From NCBI GenBank assembly GCA_910584325.1, contig CAJTZH010000045.1, positions 1-21,549 of the forward strand: a DNA stretch of 21,549 nucleotides, read 5' to 3'. Of the stretch, positions 1 through 5,032 are shown piece by piece. Below the pieces are notes generated by a model, which had not been told where the DNA came from, ran no database searches, and was given only the letters and a program-made list of their open reading frames with translations. Within the stretch, counting starts at the first letter, position 1. The number at the start of each line of letters is the position of its first letter. Position numbers and translations under genes: made by a program. This DNA comes from an uncultured Lachnospiraceae bacterium. GTDB lineage: Bacteria > Bacillota > Clostridia > Lachnospirales > Lachnospiraceae.

Positions 1-14
1 AAGGTATAAAAAGT

Positions 15-173
15 ATGAAGAACGAAGCAAACAAAGAAAAACTATTGGAATATGTCTGTGACAGGCTGTGTAAATACAGGGATATAGCAGAAGACCAAGA
101 TGAACTTGATGATATCTGCTGTGAGTGCGAGATCACGGAGCTTGTAGACAGACTGGCAGGAAAGGAGAGTTAA
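15..173 (+). CDS. Small acidic Cys-containing phage protein, 52 aa
   Basis: The ATG at 15 follows an AAGG at 1-4 and opens a 52-codon frame ending in TAA at 171-173, one base before the next gene's ATG at 175. The product is acidic and probably helical. It carries four clustered cysteines: C15 and C19 in the N-terminal half and a CCEC motif near residues 35-38. Four cysteines could bind a metal ion, but the spacing matches no family I recognise. Tight coupling to the next gene supports its being a real early/accessory gene. Function unknown. Confidence 0.6.
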   Translation: MKNEANKEKLLEYVCDRLCKYRDIAEDQDELDDICCECEITELVDRLAGKES

Positions 174-174
174 G

Positions 175-660
175 ATGGGAAGACTGACATGGAAGAACCC
201 GGACGGCACTTGGGGACTCAATAATATGGATATCAAAGACGTGCCGAAAGAACTGTATGGAGTGGTGTGCAAACTGAAAGATTACGAGGAAACGGGGCTT
301 ATGCCGGAGCAGATGGTTGAGATGGATGAGCTGTATACGGAGAAGTGCAGGGAAGTCGCGAAGCTGCAAAAGGAGCTGGAAGCGGAGCAGTATGATAACA
401 GATGGATTTTGTGCGAGGACGGCAAAAATATGCCAGAGGAACATGACAGCATATTTGCAAAATTCAAGGGAACTGATAAATGGGTTAGGGCAATGTTTGA
501 AAAACTTTCTGATGATGTAAATGTCACTGTGGAGTTCGAAGATGGGACAAGAAAAACAAGGACGTTACACACCATTGACGGAAGGTGGAATACAAATGGA
601 GTTATGAAATTTAAGGTTATTGCATGGAAACCGTTACCAGAGCCGTATAAACAGATGTAA
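175..660 (+). CDS. Phage protein with C-terminal DUF551-like domain
   Basis: This 161-aa protein is preceded by an AAGGAGAG ribosome site. Its N-terminal half has the pattern common in Firmicutes phage accessory proteins (a LKDYEETGLMPEQ segment around residues 34-46), followed by a short helical or coiled stretch around 47-72. The C-terminal part starts at about residue 76 with a W-I-L-C pattern, continues with a 'MPEEHDSIFAKF' block, and ends in IAWKPLPEPY, the recognisable ending of DUF551. DUF551 proteins are widespread in prophages and have no known function. It lies in the early/accessory cluster with no sign of its own promoter. Confidence 0.7.
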   Translation: MGRLTWKNPDGTWGLNNMDIKDVPKELYGVVCKLKDYEETGLMPEQMVEMDELYTEKCREVAKLQKELEAEQYDNRWILCEDGKNMPEEHDSIFAKFKGTDKWVRAMFEKLSDDVNVTVEFEDGTRKTRTLHTIDGRWNTNGVMKFKVIAWKPLPEPYKQM

Positions 661-688
661 TATAGAATTTGAGTGAGGAGACAAGGAT

Positions 689-1063
689 ATGGAGAGATTG
701 ACAGATAGAAAAACAAAACTTGCAAAAGGTGGTATAGAGCCATCCATGCTTGATGTGGTACATAAGCTGGCAGAATATGAAGATTTAGAAGAGCAGGGGT
801 TACTTTTGAAGCTGCCTTGTGCGGTGGGGGATACCGTATATGAATTGCAGGAAATTAGGCACAGGATACAGCCGCTTGAAATCATATCCATAAACATAGG
901 AAGAATGGGCGAACCGTACTTTAATTGGGAATTAAAAGACGGAATAGGAATTTATCAGAATGTAAAAGGATTTGGAACAAATCAGCTAGGAAAAACCGTT
1001 TTCCTTACCAAATCCGAAGCTGAAACAGCGTTGCAGAAGATGAAGGAGGTGGATGCGGAATGA
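689..1063 (+). CDS. Conserved phage accessory protein (KLAEYED / LGKTVFL type)
   Basis: This 124-aa protein begins with MERLTDR, then a HKLAEYEDLEEQGLL block (about residues 25-39) and a LPCAVGDTVYEL strand (about 42-53), and ends in a LGKTVFLTKSEAETAL motif (about 100-115). This arrangement recurs in many Clostridia prophages next to DUF551 proteins. The function is unknown. The GDTVY and GKTVF segments look like beta strands of a small barrel, which is inference. A GAGGAG sequence precedes the ATG, and the stop overlaps the next start as ATGA. Confidence 0.65.
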   Translation: MERLTDRKTKLAKGGIEPSMLDVVHKLAEYEDLEEQGLLLKLPCAVGDTVYELQEIRHRIQPLEIISINIGRMGEPYFNWELKDGIGIYQNVKGFGTNQLGKTVFLTKSEAETALQKMKEVDAE

Positions 1064-1320
1064 ATTACAGGCAGAAAAAGAAACGGGATAAGAAGCGCTC
1101 GCTTATCATAATATGCCAAAGCTATATGTCAAGGCGTCAGGAAGATTATGAAAGCGTAAGAAAAGATATCGAACGGCAGCTAAAGACAGGCAGTGTTTTA
1201 TTGCTGCCTGTGGGTGTCGGTTTGGCTGCAGTCATAAAACGGAGTGGCAGCAGTAGTATTGAAATACTGGAATTTGGTCAAAGAAGCGGTTTAAAGCGGG
1301 AAGATGTTGAAAATGGTTAA
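1060..1320 (+). CDS. Small basic hypothetical protein
   Basis: The 86-aa frame overlaps the previous stop by four bases (ATGA) and has a good GGAGGTGG ribosome site, so translation is probably coupled. The N-terminus is strongly basic (residues 1-13, rich in K and R). A hydrophobic stretch, LLLPVGVGLAAVI (about residues 47-59), is too short and glycine-rich to be a sure membrane helix and could be a buried strand-turn-strand. I do not recognise a family. Its place in a tightly overlapping operon argues that it is expressed. Confidence 0.5.
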   Translation: MNYRQKKKRDKKRSLIIICQSYMSRRQEDYESVRKDIERQLKTGSVLLLPVGVGLAAVIKRSGSSSIEILEFGQRSGLKREDVENG

Positions 1321-1534
1321 TATAATATTACATATGGTGCTGATACTCTGTCAGTGCATGATATTGATATGCTTAGTAAGAATAAAAAGGTATTTAAGGA
1401 GCATTGATTCCGGGCAGGAAGAAACAAACGAATACCTGTCGGATATCAGGAAAATGTATAAAGAGGCTATGAGTGTAGAAACAGATGAAACGTGCAGTGG
1501 TTTAGAATATTTATCTGATTTTATGGGAGGTTGA
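1313..1534 (+). CDS. Small membrane protein with N-terminal helix
   Basis: The ATG at 1313 (73 aa) lies about 9 bases after a GGAAG sequence. An in-frame ATG at 1304 is possible but would touch that ribosome site. Residues 1 to about 24 are almost wholly hydrophobic (isoleucine, leucine, methionine, valine) and should span the membrane. A basic IKRYLR segment follows, then an acidic, probably helical soluble tail, which suggests a cytoplasmic C-terminus. The start overlaps the preceding gene's end by 8 bases. No family is recognised. Confidence 0.5.
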   Translation: MVNIILHMVLILCQCMILICLVRIKRYLRSIDSGQEETNEYLSDIRKMYKEAMSVETDETCSGLEYLSDFMGG

Positions 1535-1538
1535 GAGA

Positions 1539-1793
1539 ATGTATTTAGTGCCTACGGAACTACCGAAATATTGCAATAGGTGTCCGTTTGGTCATTGCAA
1601 TTATAATCATCCGTATTGGTCAAGCGGCTCTGATAGTGGAATAGATGGAAAAAGAAATGCAAGTGGTACATATGGTTATACTTGCAATTTGGAGATTAAA
1701 GAGAATGGAAGATTCACAAAGGTTTTGCGTGCAAATATTGGAGAGGATATTAAAAAGCCTGATTGGTGCGAATTGAAGGAAAGTGAGGATTAA
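1539..1793 (+). CDS. Cys-rich small phage protein, possible zinc-binding
   Basis: This 84-aa protein has cysteines at 12, 15 and 20 (C-x2-C-x4-C), one in a GYTCNLE strand near residue 49, and one in a KPDWCELK motif near residue 77. Small phage proteins ending in 'KPDWC-L' with upstream paired cysteines are common in Clostridia prophages and are thought to be zinc-ribbon-like. A metal site is inferred from the spacing only. The gene has a GGGAGG ribosome site at 1525-1530 and sits 2 bases upstream of the ASCH gene. Confidence 0.55.
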   Translation: MYLVPTELPKYCNRCPFGHCNYNHPYWSSGSDSGIDGKRNASGTYGYTCNLEIKENGRFTKVLRANIGEDIKKPDWCELKESED

Positions 1794-1795
1794 CT

Positions 1796-2233
1796 ATGGC
1801 TTGTACATTAGGAATCGAGTATCCATGTAACGAGTGCAGAATGTGCACGAAAGGCAAGGATAATAATATGCTGGTTCTGCCAATTAAAAAGAAATGGTTC
1901 AACATGGTTCTGTCGGGAGAAAAGCAGGAGGAGTACCGTGAAATTAAATCATACTGGGATGTAAGAATAGCAAAGTGGCTTGATATAAAGCCAACAGTAG
2001 AGAATATACAAAGATTAAAGAGGCTGTTAAGACACGGGGCGTTGAGTTGGAGACCTGAATTGAAGGCAAAGTTCATTAATGGATATGGCAGCAGTCGCCC
2101 GTCGCTTATAGCGGACTGCGATATCAGTATCGGAACAGGACGCGAAGAATGGGGAGCGGAACCGGGAAAGGAATATTATGTGATACATATCAAAGCGATA
2201 CAAAATGGTAGCAGTTGTGCCGGCACAATTTAA
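1796..2233 (+). CDS. ASCH-domain protein
   Basis: This 145-aa protein has an ASCH (PUA-like) fold. The diagnostic beginning is the strand LVLPI plus a KKKWFNMVLSGEKQEEYRE block (residues 26-48), where the GEK and YRE residues form the usual ligand or nucleic-acid pocket. The domain ends with EPGKEYYVIHI (about 121-131). Members bind RNA or modified nucleosides, and some cut RNA or hydrolyse N4-acetylcytidine; which applies here cannot be told. An N-terminal extension carries C-x2-C-x2-C (C11, C14, C17), which is not part of the core domain. Start at M25 would remove this extension, but the upstream GAGGATTAACT ribosome site favours 1796. Confidence 0.8.
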   Translation: MACTLGIEYPCNECRMCTKGKDNNMLVLPIKKKWFNMVLSGEKQEEYREIKSYWDVRIAKWLDIKPTVENIQRLKRLLRHGALSWRPELKAKFINGYGSSRPSLIADCDISIGTGREEWGAEPGKEYYVIHIKAIQNGSSCAGTI

Positions 2234-2259
2234 AATAAATATTAGAAGGAGATGCAGAG

Positions 2260-2676
2260 ATGATTGACAAAAAGAGTTTAAAAGCATACAGGAGTCGAAA
2301 AATAAGGATAAACAAGTTGAAGTCAGATATTAAGGAGCTTCAGGAAAAAGACGTTCCGGTTGTAAAAGGGACTGTACAGTCATCCATGCAGGACTTCCCG
2401 TATTTAAGGTGCAAAACAGGCGTTGATATGTATGAGCCGGTAAAAAGTGATAATCTGATTGAAAGTATAAGAAGAAAATCAGATGAAATAAACAGGCTGG
2501 AAGAATTAAATAGGCGGGTTGATGAATATGTAGAATCGTTAGAAGATGACATAACAAAAAATGTATTAGAGTGTTATTACATAGACGGAACAGAGAGAGT
2601 GACGCAAAAAGAGGTTGCTGACAGACTGGGGATTACAGACAGGAGCACAATCTCAAAAATCATAAATAATGGGTAA
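2260..2676 (+). CDS. Late transcription regulator, RinA/ArpU/DUF1492-like
   Basis: This 138-aa protein has an N-terminal coiled region (residues 1-30), a GTVQSSMQDFPYL segment (about 38-50) typical of RinA/ArpU-type phage regulators, a central helix (about 65-95) and a C-terminal sigma-region-4-like helix-turn-helix. The last contains a CYYIDG turn and 'TQKEVADRLGITDRSTISKI' (about residues 115-134). Such proteins activate the packaging and morphogenesis operon in Gram-positive phages. The gene is the last before the structural region, and the array of CACAA repeats begins 3 bases after its stop, directly upstream of a promoter. Binding of this protein to those repeats is inference. Ribosome site AGAAGGAGATG. 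Confidence 0.72.
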   Translation: MIDKKSLKAYRSRKIRINKLKSDIKELQEKDVPVVKGTVQSSMQDFPYLRCKTGVDMYEPVKSDNLIESIRRKSDEINRLEELNRRVDEYVESLEDDITKNVLECYYIDGTERVTQKEVADRLGITDRSTISKIINNG

Positions 2677-2678
2677 TG

Positions 2679-2742
2679 CACAAAAATCACAAAATGCACA
2701 AAATACCACAAAAATCACAAAAAACCACAACATTCACAAAAC
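2679..2742 (+). repeat. Seven CACAA(AA) direct repeats, 9-10 bp apart
   Basis: CACAA starts at 2679, 2688, 2697, 2707, 2716, 2726 and 2735, giving spacings of 9, 9, 10, 9, 10 and 9. Most copies continue with further A residues. Weaker copies run back into the 3' end of the regulator gene (CACAA at 2646). The array ends about 10 bp before a TATAAT. Iterated, nearly helically phased sites between a regulator gene and a promoter suggest cooperative binding by that regulator. Confidence 0.75.
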
Positions 2743-2748
2743 AAAGTA

Positions 2749-2757
2749 TGTTATAAT
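2749..2757 (+). promoter_or_regulatory. Probable late promoter, extended -10 without -35
   Basis: TGTTATAAT at 2749-2757 is a perfect extended -10 (TG, one base, TATAAT). The -35 position for a 17-bp spacer (2729-2734) reads AACATT, which is poor, and lies inside the CACAA array. This is what an activator-dependent promoter looks like, with the repeats standing in for the -35 element. Transcription should begin near 2763-2765. Inference from sequence only. Confidence 0.6.
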
Positions 2758-2798
2758 CATAATGAGAAAAGTGTAAGAATACATTTTACATCATCCTT

Positions 2799-2830
2799 AC
2801 AGGCACTGGGTATTTCTGGTGTCTGTTTTT
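2799..2830 (+). terminator. Intrinsic terminator in the late leader
   Basis: ACAGGCACTGG (2799-2809) pairs with CTGGTGTCTGT (2816-2826), with three G-U pairs, around a 6-base loop, and the 3' arm runs into TTTTT. It would stop transcripts from the promoter at 2749-2757 after about 65 bases. A perfect outer inverted repeat, CATTTTACA (2782-2790) and TGTAAAATG (2833-2841), encloses it. Confidence 0.7.
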
Positions 2831-2831
2831 G

Positions 2832-2860
2832 TTGTAAAATGTCGAGATATGATATATTAT
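2832..2860 (+). promoter_or_regulatory. Promoter of the Rex-like cassette
   Basis: TTGTAA (2832-2837), a 17-bp spacer and TATTAT (2855-2860) form a near-consensus housekeeping promoter 40 bp upstream of the ATG at 2901. It starts just after the preceding terminator's T-run. Its -35 overlaps the right arm of the outer inverted repeat (2833-2841). The cassette could therefore be transcribed apart from the late operon, as in morons. Confidence 0.65.
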
Positions 2861-2900
2861 ATAATAAAATAATATAAAATATCTCAAAGGGGGATTAAAG

Positions 2901-3788
2901 ATGAAAAGAACTTTATATGTCTACGACTTAAAACCAGTGTTAGGGGCTGGTAAAAACAGTTCATTTCCTATTGATTTTGAGGTCGATTTTGTCAATGTAA
3001 TTGGTGAGCTGGTTAAATTAGATGAAGTTAAAAGAAAAAAAGACTTGCAGATGGATGACAAAATTTTGTATATTGATTCATATGATTATGATAAAGTAAA
3101 TCATATAGTAAATTTATGTTTCATATCTGCAAAATATAATGCATGCAGGAATGTTATTAATACTGAAACATTAAAAAGCAAGGGAATATTAAAAAATAAA
3201 AAAGATGGCGACGAAGAAAAAAATCATATGGCAATAAAATTTTATGATGATAAAAGACCTCTTTGTTTATTTGAATATAATTATTATGGAATCGGACATC
3301 AGAAAGTAATCAATTATTTAAATGAGTGGATTAAATTGTATCACCAGAAAAAGGATAAAAAAATTAGATACAGGTATGAATCAAAGAATGTTGTTTCAAG
3401 AGATTTTTTAAAGAGTCTTGAAAAAATACATAGGATAAAAGCAGTTACATTAACGATAGACAGAGAAGATTTACAGGTGTCAGATACAAAAGCGTTGTCT
3501 GGGAAGAATGAATTATCGGATAATGCGGATATTGTTTTAAAACCTTCGAAAGGTGTATCTATTTTTCGTACAACAGTGGAAGATTTTTATAAAATGTACA
3601 ATGATAAGAATAAAAGAATCAAGCGTGTAACTGTTGACGGAGAGTCAGTGGAAAAAACATCGCTTTCTTTTAATACAGAGCAGATGAAAGATAAAAGAAT
3701 TGTAGATGTAGCAATTAATAGTATAACTGAGGAGGTATTGACGGAAGATATATACAAACGTTTTCTAAATGAATTGGAGGGGATATGA
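2901..3788 (+). CDS. RexA-like soluble protein, putative phage exclusion component
   Basis: This 295-aa protein has no signal peptide or membrane helix and is lysine-rich. As I recall the lambda RexA sequence (279 aa), the order of motifs is similar. A DKILYID strand (about residues 53-59) matches its 'LYI' strand. A fragment with FYDD and LFEYN strands (about 114-128) precedes a helix. 'ADIVLKPSKG' (about 209-218) resembles RexA's 'DIVIKP'. RexA is the cytoplasmic DNA-binding sensor of the RexAB abortive-infection pair. The gene is A+T-rich compared with the structural genes. It has its own promoter and an AAAGGGGG ribosome site, and its stop overlaps the next start as ATGA. Kiwa-type (KwaB-like) or another uncharacterised family is an alternative. 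The Rex assignment is a hypothesis; the two-gene layout is directly seen. Confidence 0.5.
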   Translation: MKRTLYVYDLKPVLGAGKNSSFPIDFEVDFVNVIGELVKLDEVKRKKDLQMDDKILYIDSYDYDKVNHIVNLCFISAKYNACRNVINTETLKSKGILKNKKDGDEEKNHMAIKFYDDKRPLCLFEYNYYGIGHQKVINYLNEWIKLYHQKKDKKIRYRYESKNVVSRDFLKSLEKIHRIKAVTLTIDREDLQVSDTKALSGKNELSDNADIVLKPSKGVSIFRTTVEDFYKMYNDKNKRIKRVTVDGESVEKTSLSFNTEQMKDKRIVDVAINSITEEVLTEDIYKRFLNELEGI

Positions 3789-4333
3789 AAATAATTATTA
3801 AAGATTTAATTGATATTTATAAAGAGTTTTATCGAATGAGAAGAGGTTTATGGTCAGAACTTTGTTTTATAGTAGGAGTTCCGATTGCATTAAGTGTTAC
3901 GGCATTTATAATTGGTTTATATGTGCCTAAGCGATGGGAAATCTCTATTATAAGTATCATGGATGACTTTTTAAATCAAATTATAACAGTATTAGCGTTA
4001 TTCATAAGTTTTAGTATTGCGTACATTGGTATGATAATAACCAGTGAGAGCAGTAATATTACTAAAATGAAGGAAACCGAATCAAGGCTTTATAAGCTGA
4101 ATGATAAGCCTGTTACAATTTTTCAGTCTTTGCACTGTTTGATGACTTATACGGTTGTAGTTGAAGTTGTATTTTTAATGATTGTTTTTGCCGAGAAGTT
4201 ACTAATATATTTAATCGGAAAAAGTATTATTGAAATATTATTTTGTTTTAATTTGGTTATACTATTGCATATTGTTATTTTAATATGTATTCAAATCAAG
4301 GATATATATTATTCTTTTTGGAAGTCGCAATAG
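3785..4333 (+). CDS. Four-helix membrane protein, RexB-like partner
   Basis: This 182-aa protein has four clear hydrophobic segments at about residues 25-47, 62-86, 117-144 and 147-171. A basic N-terminus (KxxYRMRR, residues 13-20) suggests a cytoplasmic start, and there is a charged cytoplasmic-type loop (about 88-112). RexB of lambda (144 aa) also has four membrane helices and acts as an ion channel opened by RexA. The size, topology and coupled order soluble-then-membrane fit, but I see no convincing direct sequence match to RexB. A GGAGGGGAT ribosome site lies inside the end of the upstream gene, so the two are translationally coupled and probably made in matched amounts. The gene is A+T-rich like its partner and followed by a terminator. 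Confidence 0.5.
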   Translation: MKIIIKDLIDIYKEFYRMRRGLWSELCFIVGVPIALSVTAFIIGLYVPKRWEISIISIMDDFLNQIITVLALFISFSIAYIGMIITSESSNITKMKETESRLYKLNDKPVTIFQSLHCLMTYTVVVEVVFLMIVFAEKLLIYLIGKSIIEILFCFNLVILLHIVILICIQIKDIYYSFWKSQ

Positions 4334-4351
4334 TATATAAATAAAGCAGAC

Positions 4352-4387
4352 AAGGGAACCAATGGCAGCAGTCGTCGGTTCCTTTTT
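4352..4387 (+). terminator. Terminator closing the Rex-like cassette
   Basis: AAGGGAACC (4352-4360) pairs with GGTTCCTTT (4377-4385), with one G-U pair, around a 16-base loop and runs into TTTTT. It lies 19 bases after the membrane-protein stop and separates this cassette from the next promoter at 4422. Confidence 0.7.
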
Positions 4388-4421
4388 CGTAAAAAACATT
4401 TGAAAAATCTTCTAAAAAGTA

Positions 4422-4450
4422 TTGACATATGGTATACCCTATGTTATTAT
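4422..4450 (+). promoter_or_regulatory. Strong promoter of the small-peptide cassette
   Basis: TTGACA (4422-4427), exactly 17 bp, then TATTAT (4445-4450). A consensus -35, ideal spacing and near-consensus -10 make this the strongest-looking promoter in the window. A palindrome fills the spacer, so it is probably repressed under some conditions. Confidence 0.8.
4426..4443. promoter_or_regulatory. Palindromic operator within the promoter spacer
   Basis: CATATGGTATACCCTATG is an 18-bp inverted repeat with one mismatched pair, centred on GGTATACC. It lies between the -35 and -10 and overlaps the last bases of the -35, where a bound dimer would block RNA polymerase. The ribbon-helix-helix protein encoded at 4801-5004 in the same unit is the obvious candidate binder; this is inference. 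Confidence 0.55.
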
Positions 4451-4474
4451 ATACTTGTAAGGAGGTGATAACAG

Positions 4475-4585
4475 GTGGGTAAGAAAAGAAAAAAAGAGAA
4501 CCAGATAAAACTGATAATACAACTGCTCATAGCGATTGGCACGTTCTTGGCAGGATTAGCAAGTTTTATACAGGCTCTCAAATAA
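4475..4585 (+). CDS. 36-aa single-helix membrane peptide, Hol-Tox/type-I-toxin-like
   Basis: A GTG start at 4475 follows a near-perfect ribosome site (AAGGAGGTGAT, 4459-4469). The peptide has a strongly basic N-terminus (residues 3-7 are KKRKK) and then one hydrophobic stretch from I11 to about I32, ending QALK. This build matches the small 'putative holin-like toxin' group and type I toxins of Firmicutes, which sit in the membrane. I see no antisense RNA promoter and do not claim a type I system. The stop codon (4583-4585) lies inside the left arm of the hairpin at 4582-4615. It is the first gene after the strong promoter at 4422. Confidence 0.6.
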   Translation: MGKKRKKENQIKLIIQLLIAIGTFLAGLASFIQALK

Positions 4586-4615
4586 GGGGAGGGGCGAAAG
4601 CCCCAAACCTCTTAT
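4582..4615 (+). other. RNA hairpin with GAAA tetraloop
   Basis: ATAAGGGG (4582-4589) pairs with CCTCTTAT (4608-4615), with one G-U pair. After a small internal loop, GGGGC (4591-4595) pairs with GCCCC (4600-4604) around a GAAA loop. No T-run follows, so it is not an intrinsic terminator. It contains the stop codon of the 36-aa peptide and may stabilise the mRNA or separate expression of the first gene from the later two. Confidence 0.65.
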
Positions 4616-4643
4616 GAATAAATTATAACCCATCTGAAGTGAT

Positions 4644-4820
4644 ATGAAAAGAAAAAGATTTGATATGTTGTTTTTGCTGGCGGCAATCGTGATATTTATT
4701 GCGTCGGGGAAAAGCCTGTGGTCGAGTGTTGTATTGATGATGGCTTCATTATATGCGCTATGCAATATAATACCGGAGCTCTGGAAGGAGGTAAGGGAAA
4801 ATGCCCAAGGGAAATCCTAG
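4644..4820 (+). CDS. 58-aa membrane protein with two helices
   Basis: The ATG at 4644 opens a 58-codon frame ending in TAG at 4818-4820. A basic start (KRKR, residues 2-5) precedes a first hydrophobic segment (about 8-20) and a second (about 26-43), then a short amphipathic tail. Two basic-flanked helices suggest a hairpin in the membrane. The ribosome site (GAAGTGAT) is modest. The frame overlaps the start of the downstream ribbon-helix-helix gene by 20 bases, a sign of coupled translation. No family is recognised. Confidence 0.5.
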   Translation: MKRKRFDMLFLLAAIVIFIASGKSLWSSVVLMMASLYALCNIIPELWKEVRENAQGKS

Positions 4821-5004
4821 CCCGCAGACGCTGTCAACCGAAAAGTACCAGAAGAAAGCCGGTTATATGGTGAAGTCATTCAAAGTCAAACGGGAGGTTG
4901 TAGAGAAATTTGAACGAGCCTGCATAGAAAAAGGTATTAGTCAGGCGGCTTGGCTGACAAATGAAATGAATAAGTTTATTGAAGAGGTAGAAGCGTCCAA
5001 GTAG
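4801..5004 (+). CDS. Ribbon-helix-helix (Arc/MetJ-type) DNA-binding protein
   Basis: This 67-aa protein has a flexible polar N-terminus (residues 1-20) followed by a short strand (about YMVKSFKV, 22-29). A first helix (REVVEKFERACIEKG, about 31-45) and a second helix starting SQAAWLTNEMNKFIEE (about 47-62) follow. Strand-helix-helix of this length is the ribbon-helix-helix fold, where paired strands of a dimer read the major groove. Such proteins typically repress their own operon, and the palindrome at 4426-4443 in the operon promoter is a good candidate site. AAGGAGG ribosome site. The gene's end forms part of the terminator at 4993. Confidence 0.6.
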   Translation: MPKGNPSPQTLSTEKYQKKAGYMVKSFKVKREVVEKFERACIEKGISQAAWLTNEMNKFIEEVEASK

Positions 5005-5018
5005 TTGGGCGCTTTTAT
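4993..5018 (+). terminator. Terminator at the end of the RHH gene
   Basis: GCGTCCAA (4993-5000) pairs with TTGGGCGC (5005-5012), with one T-G mismatch read as G-U in RNA, around a 4-base GTAG loop, then TTTTATT. The stem includes the last codons of the RHH gene and its stop codon, and it ends the small-peptide cassette 15 bases before the HNH gene. Confidence 0.7.
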
Positions 5019-5032
5019 TATGGGAAAATATT

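Noticed and set aside
42..743. Minus-strand reading frames over the early genes
   Set aside because: They lie opposite well-supported plus-strand genes with ribosome sites and family motifs, and show no start context or protein pattern of their own.
2646..2742. CRISPR array
   Set aside because: Repeat units are only 5-7 bases with 2-5 base gaps; no spacers of proper length or cas genes. Better seen as binding sites.
2799..2830. Riboswitch or other regulatory leader
   Set aside because: The single hairpin with T-run is fully explained as an intrinsic terminator; no extra conserved fold is seen.
2901..4333. Kiwa (KwaA/KwaB) defence pair
   Set aside because: Also a four-helix membrane protein with a ~300-aa partner, but the usual gene order is membrane protein first and I see no KwaB-specific motif. 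Kept only as an alternative to the Rex-like reading.
4475..4765. Type I toxin-antitoxin system with antisense RNA
   Set aside because: The peptide fits the toxin type, but no convincing minus-strand promoter and terminator pair was found opposite it.
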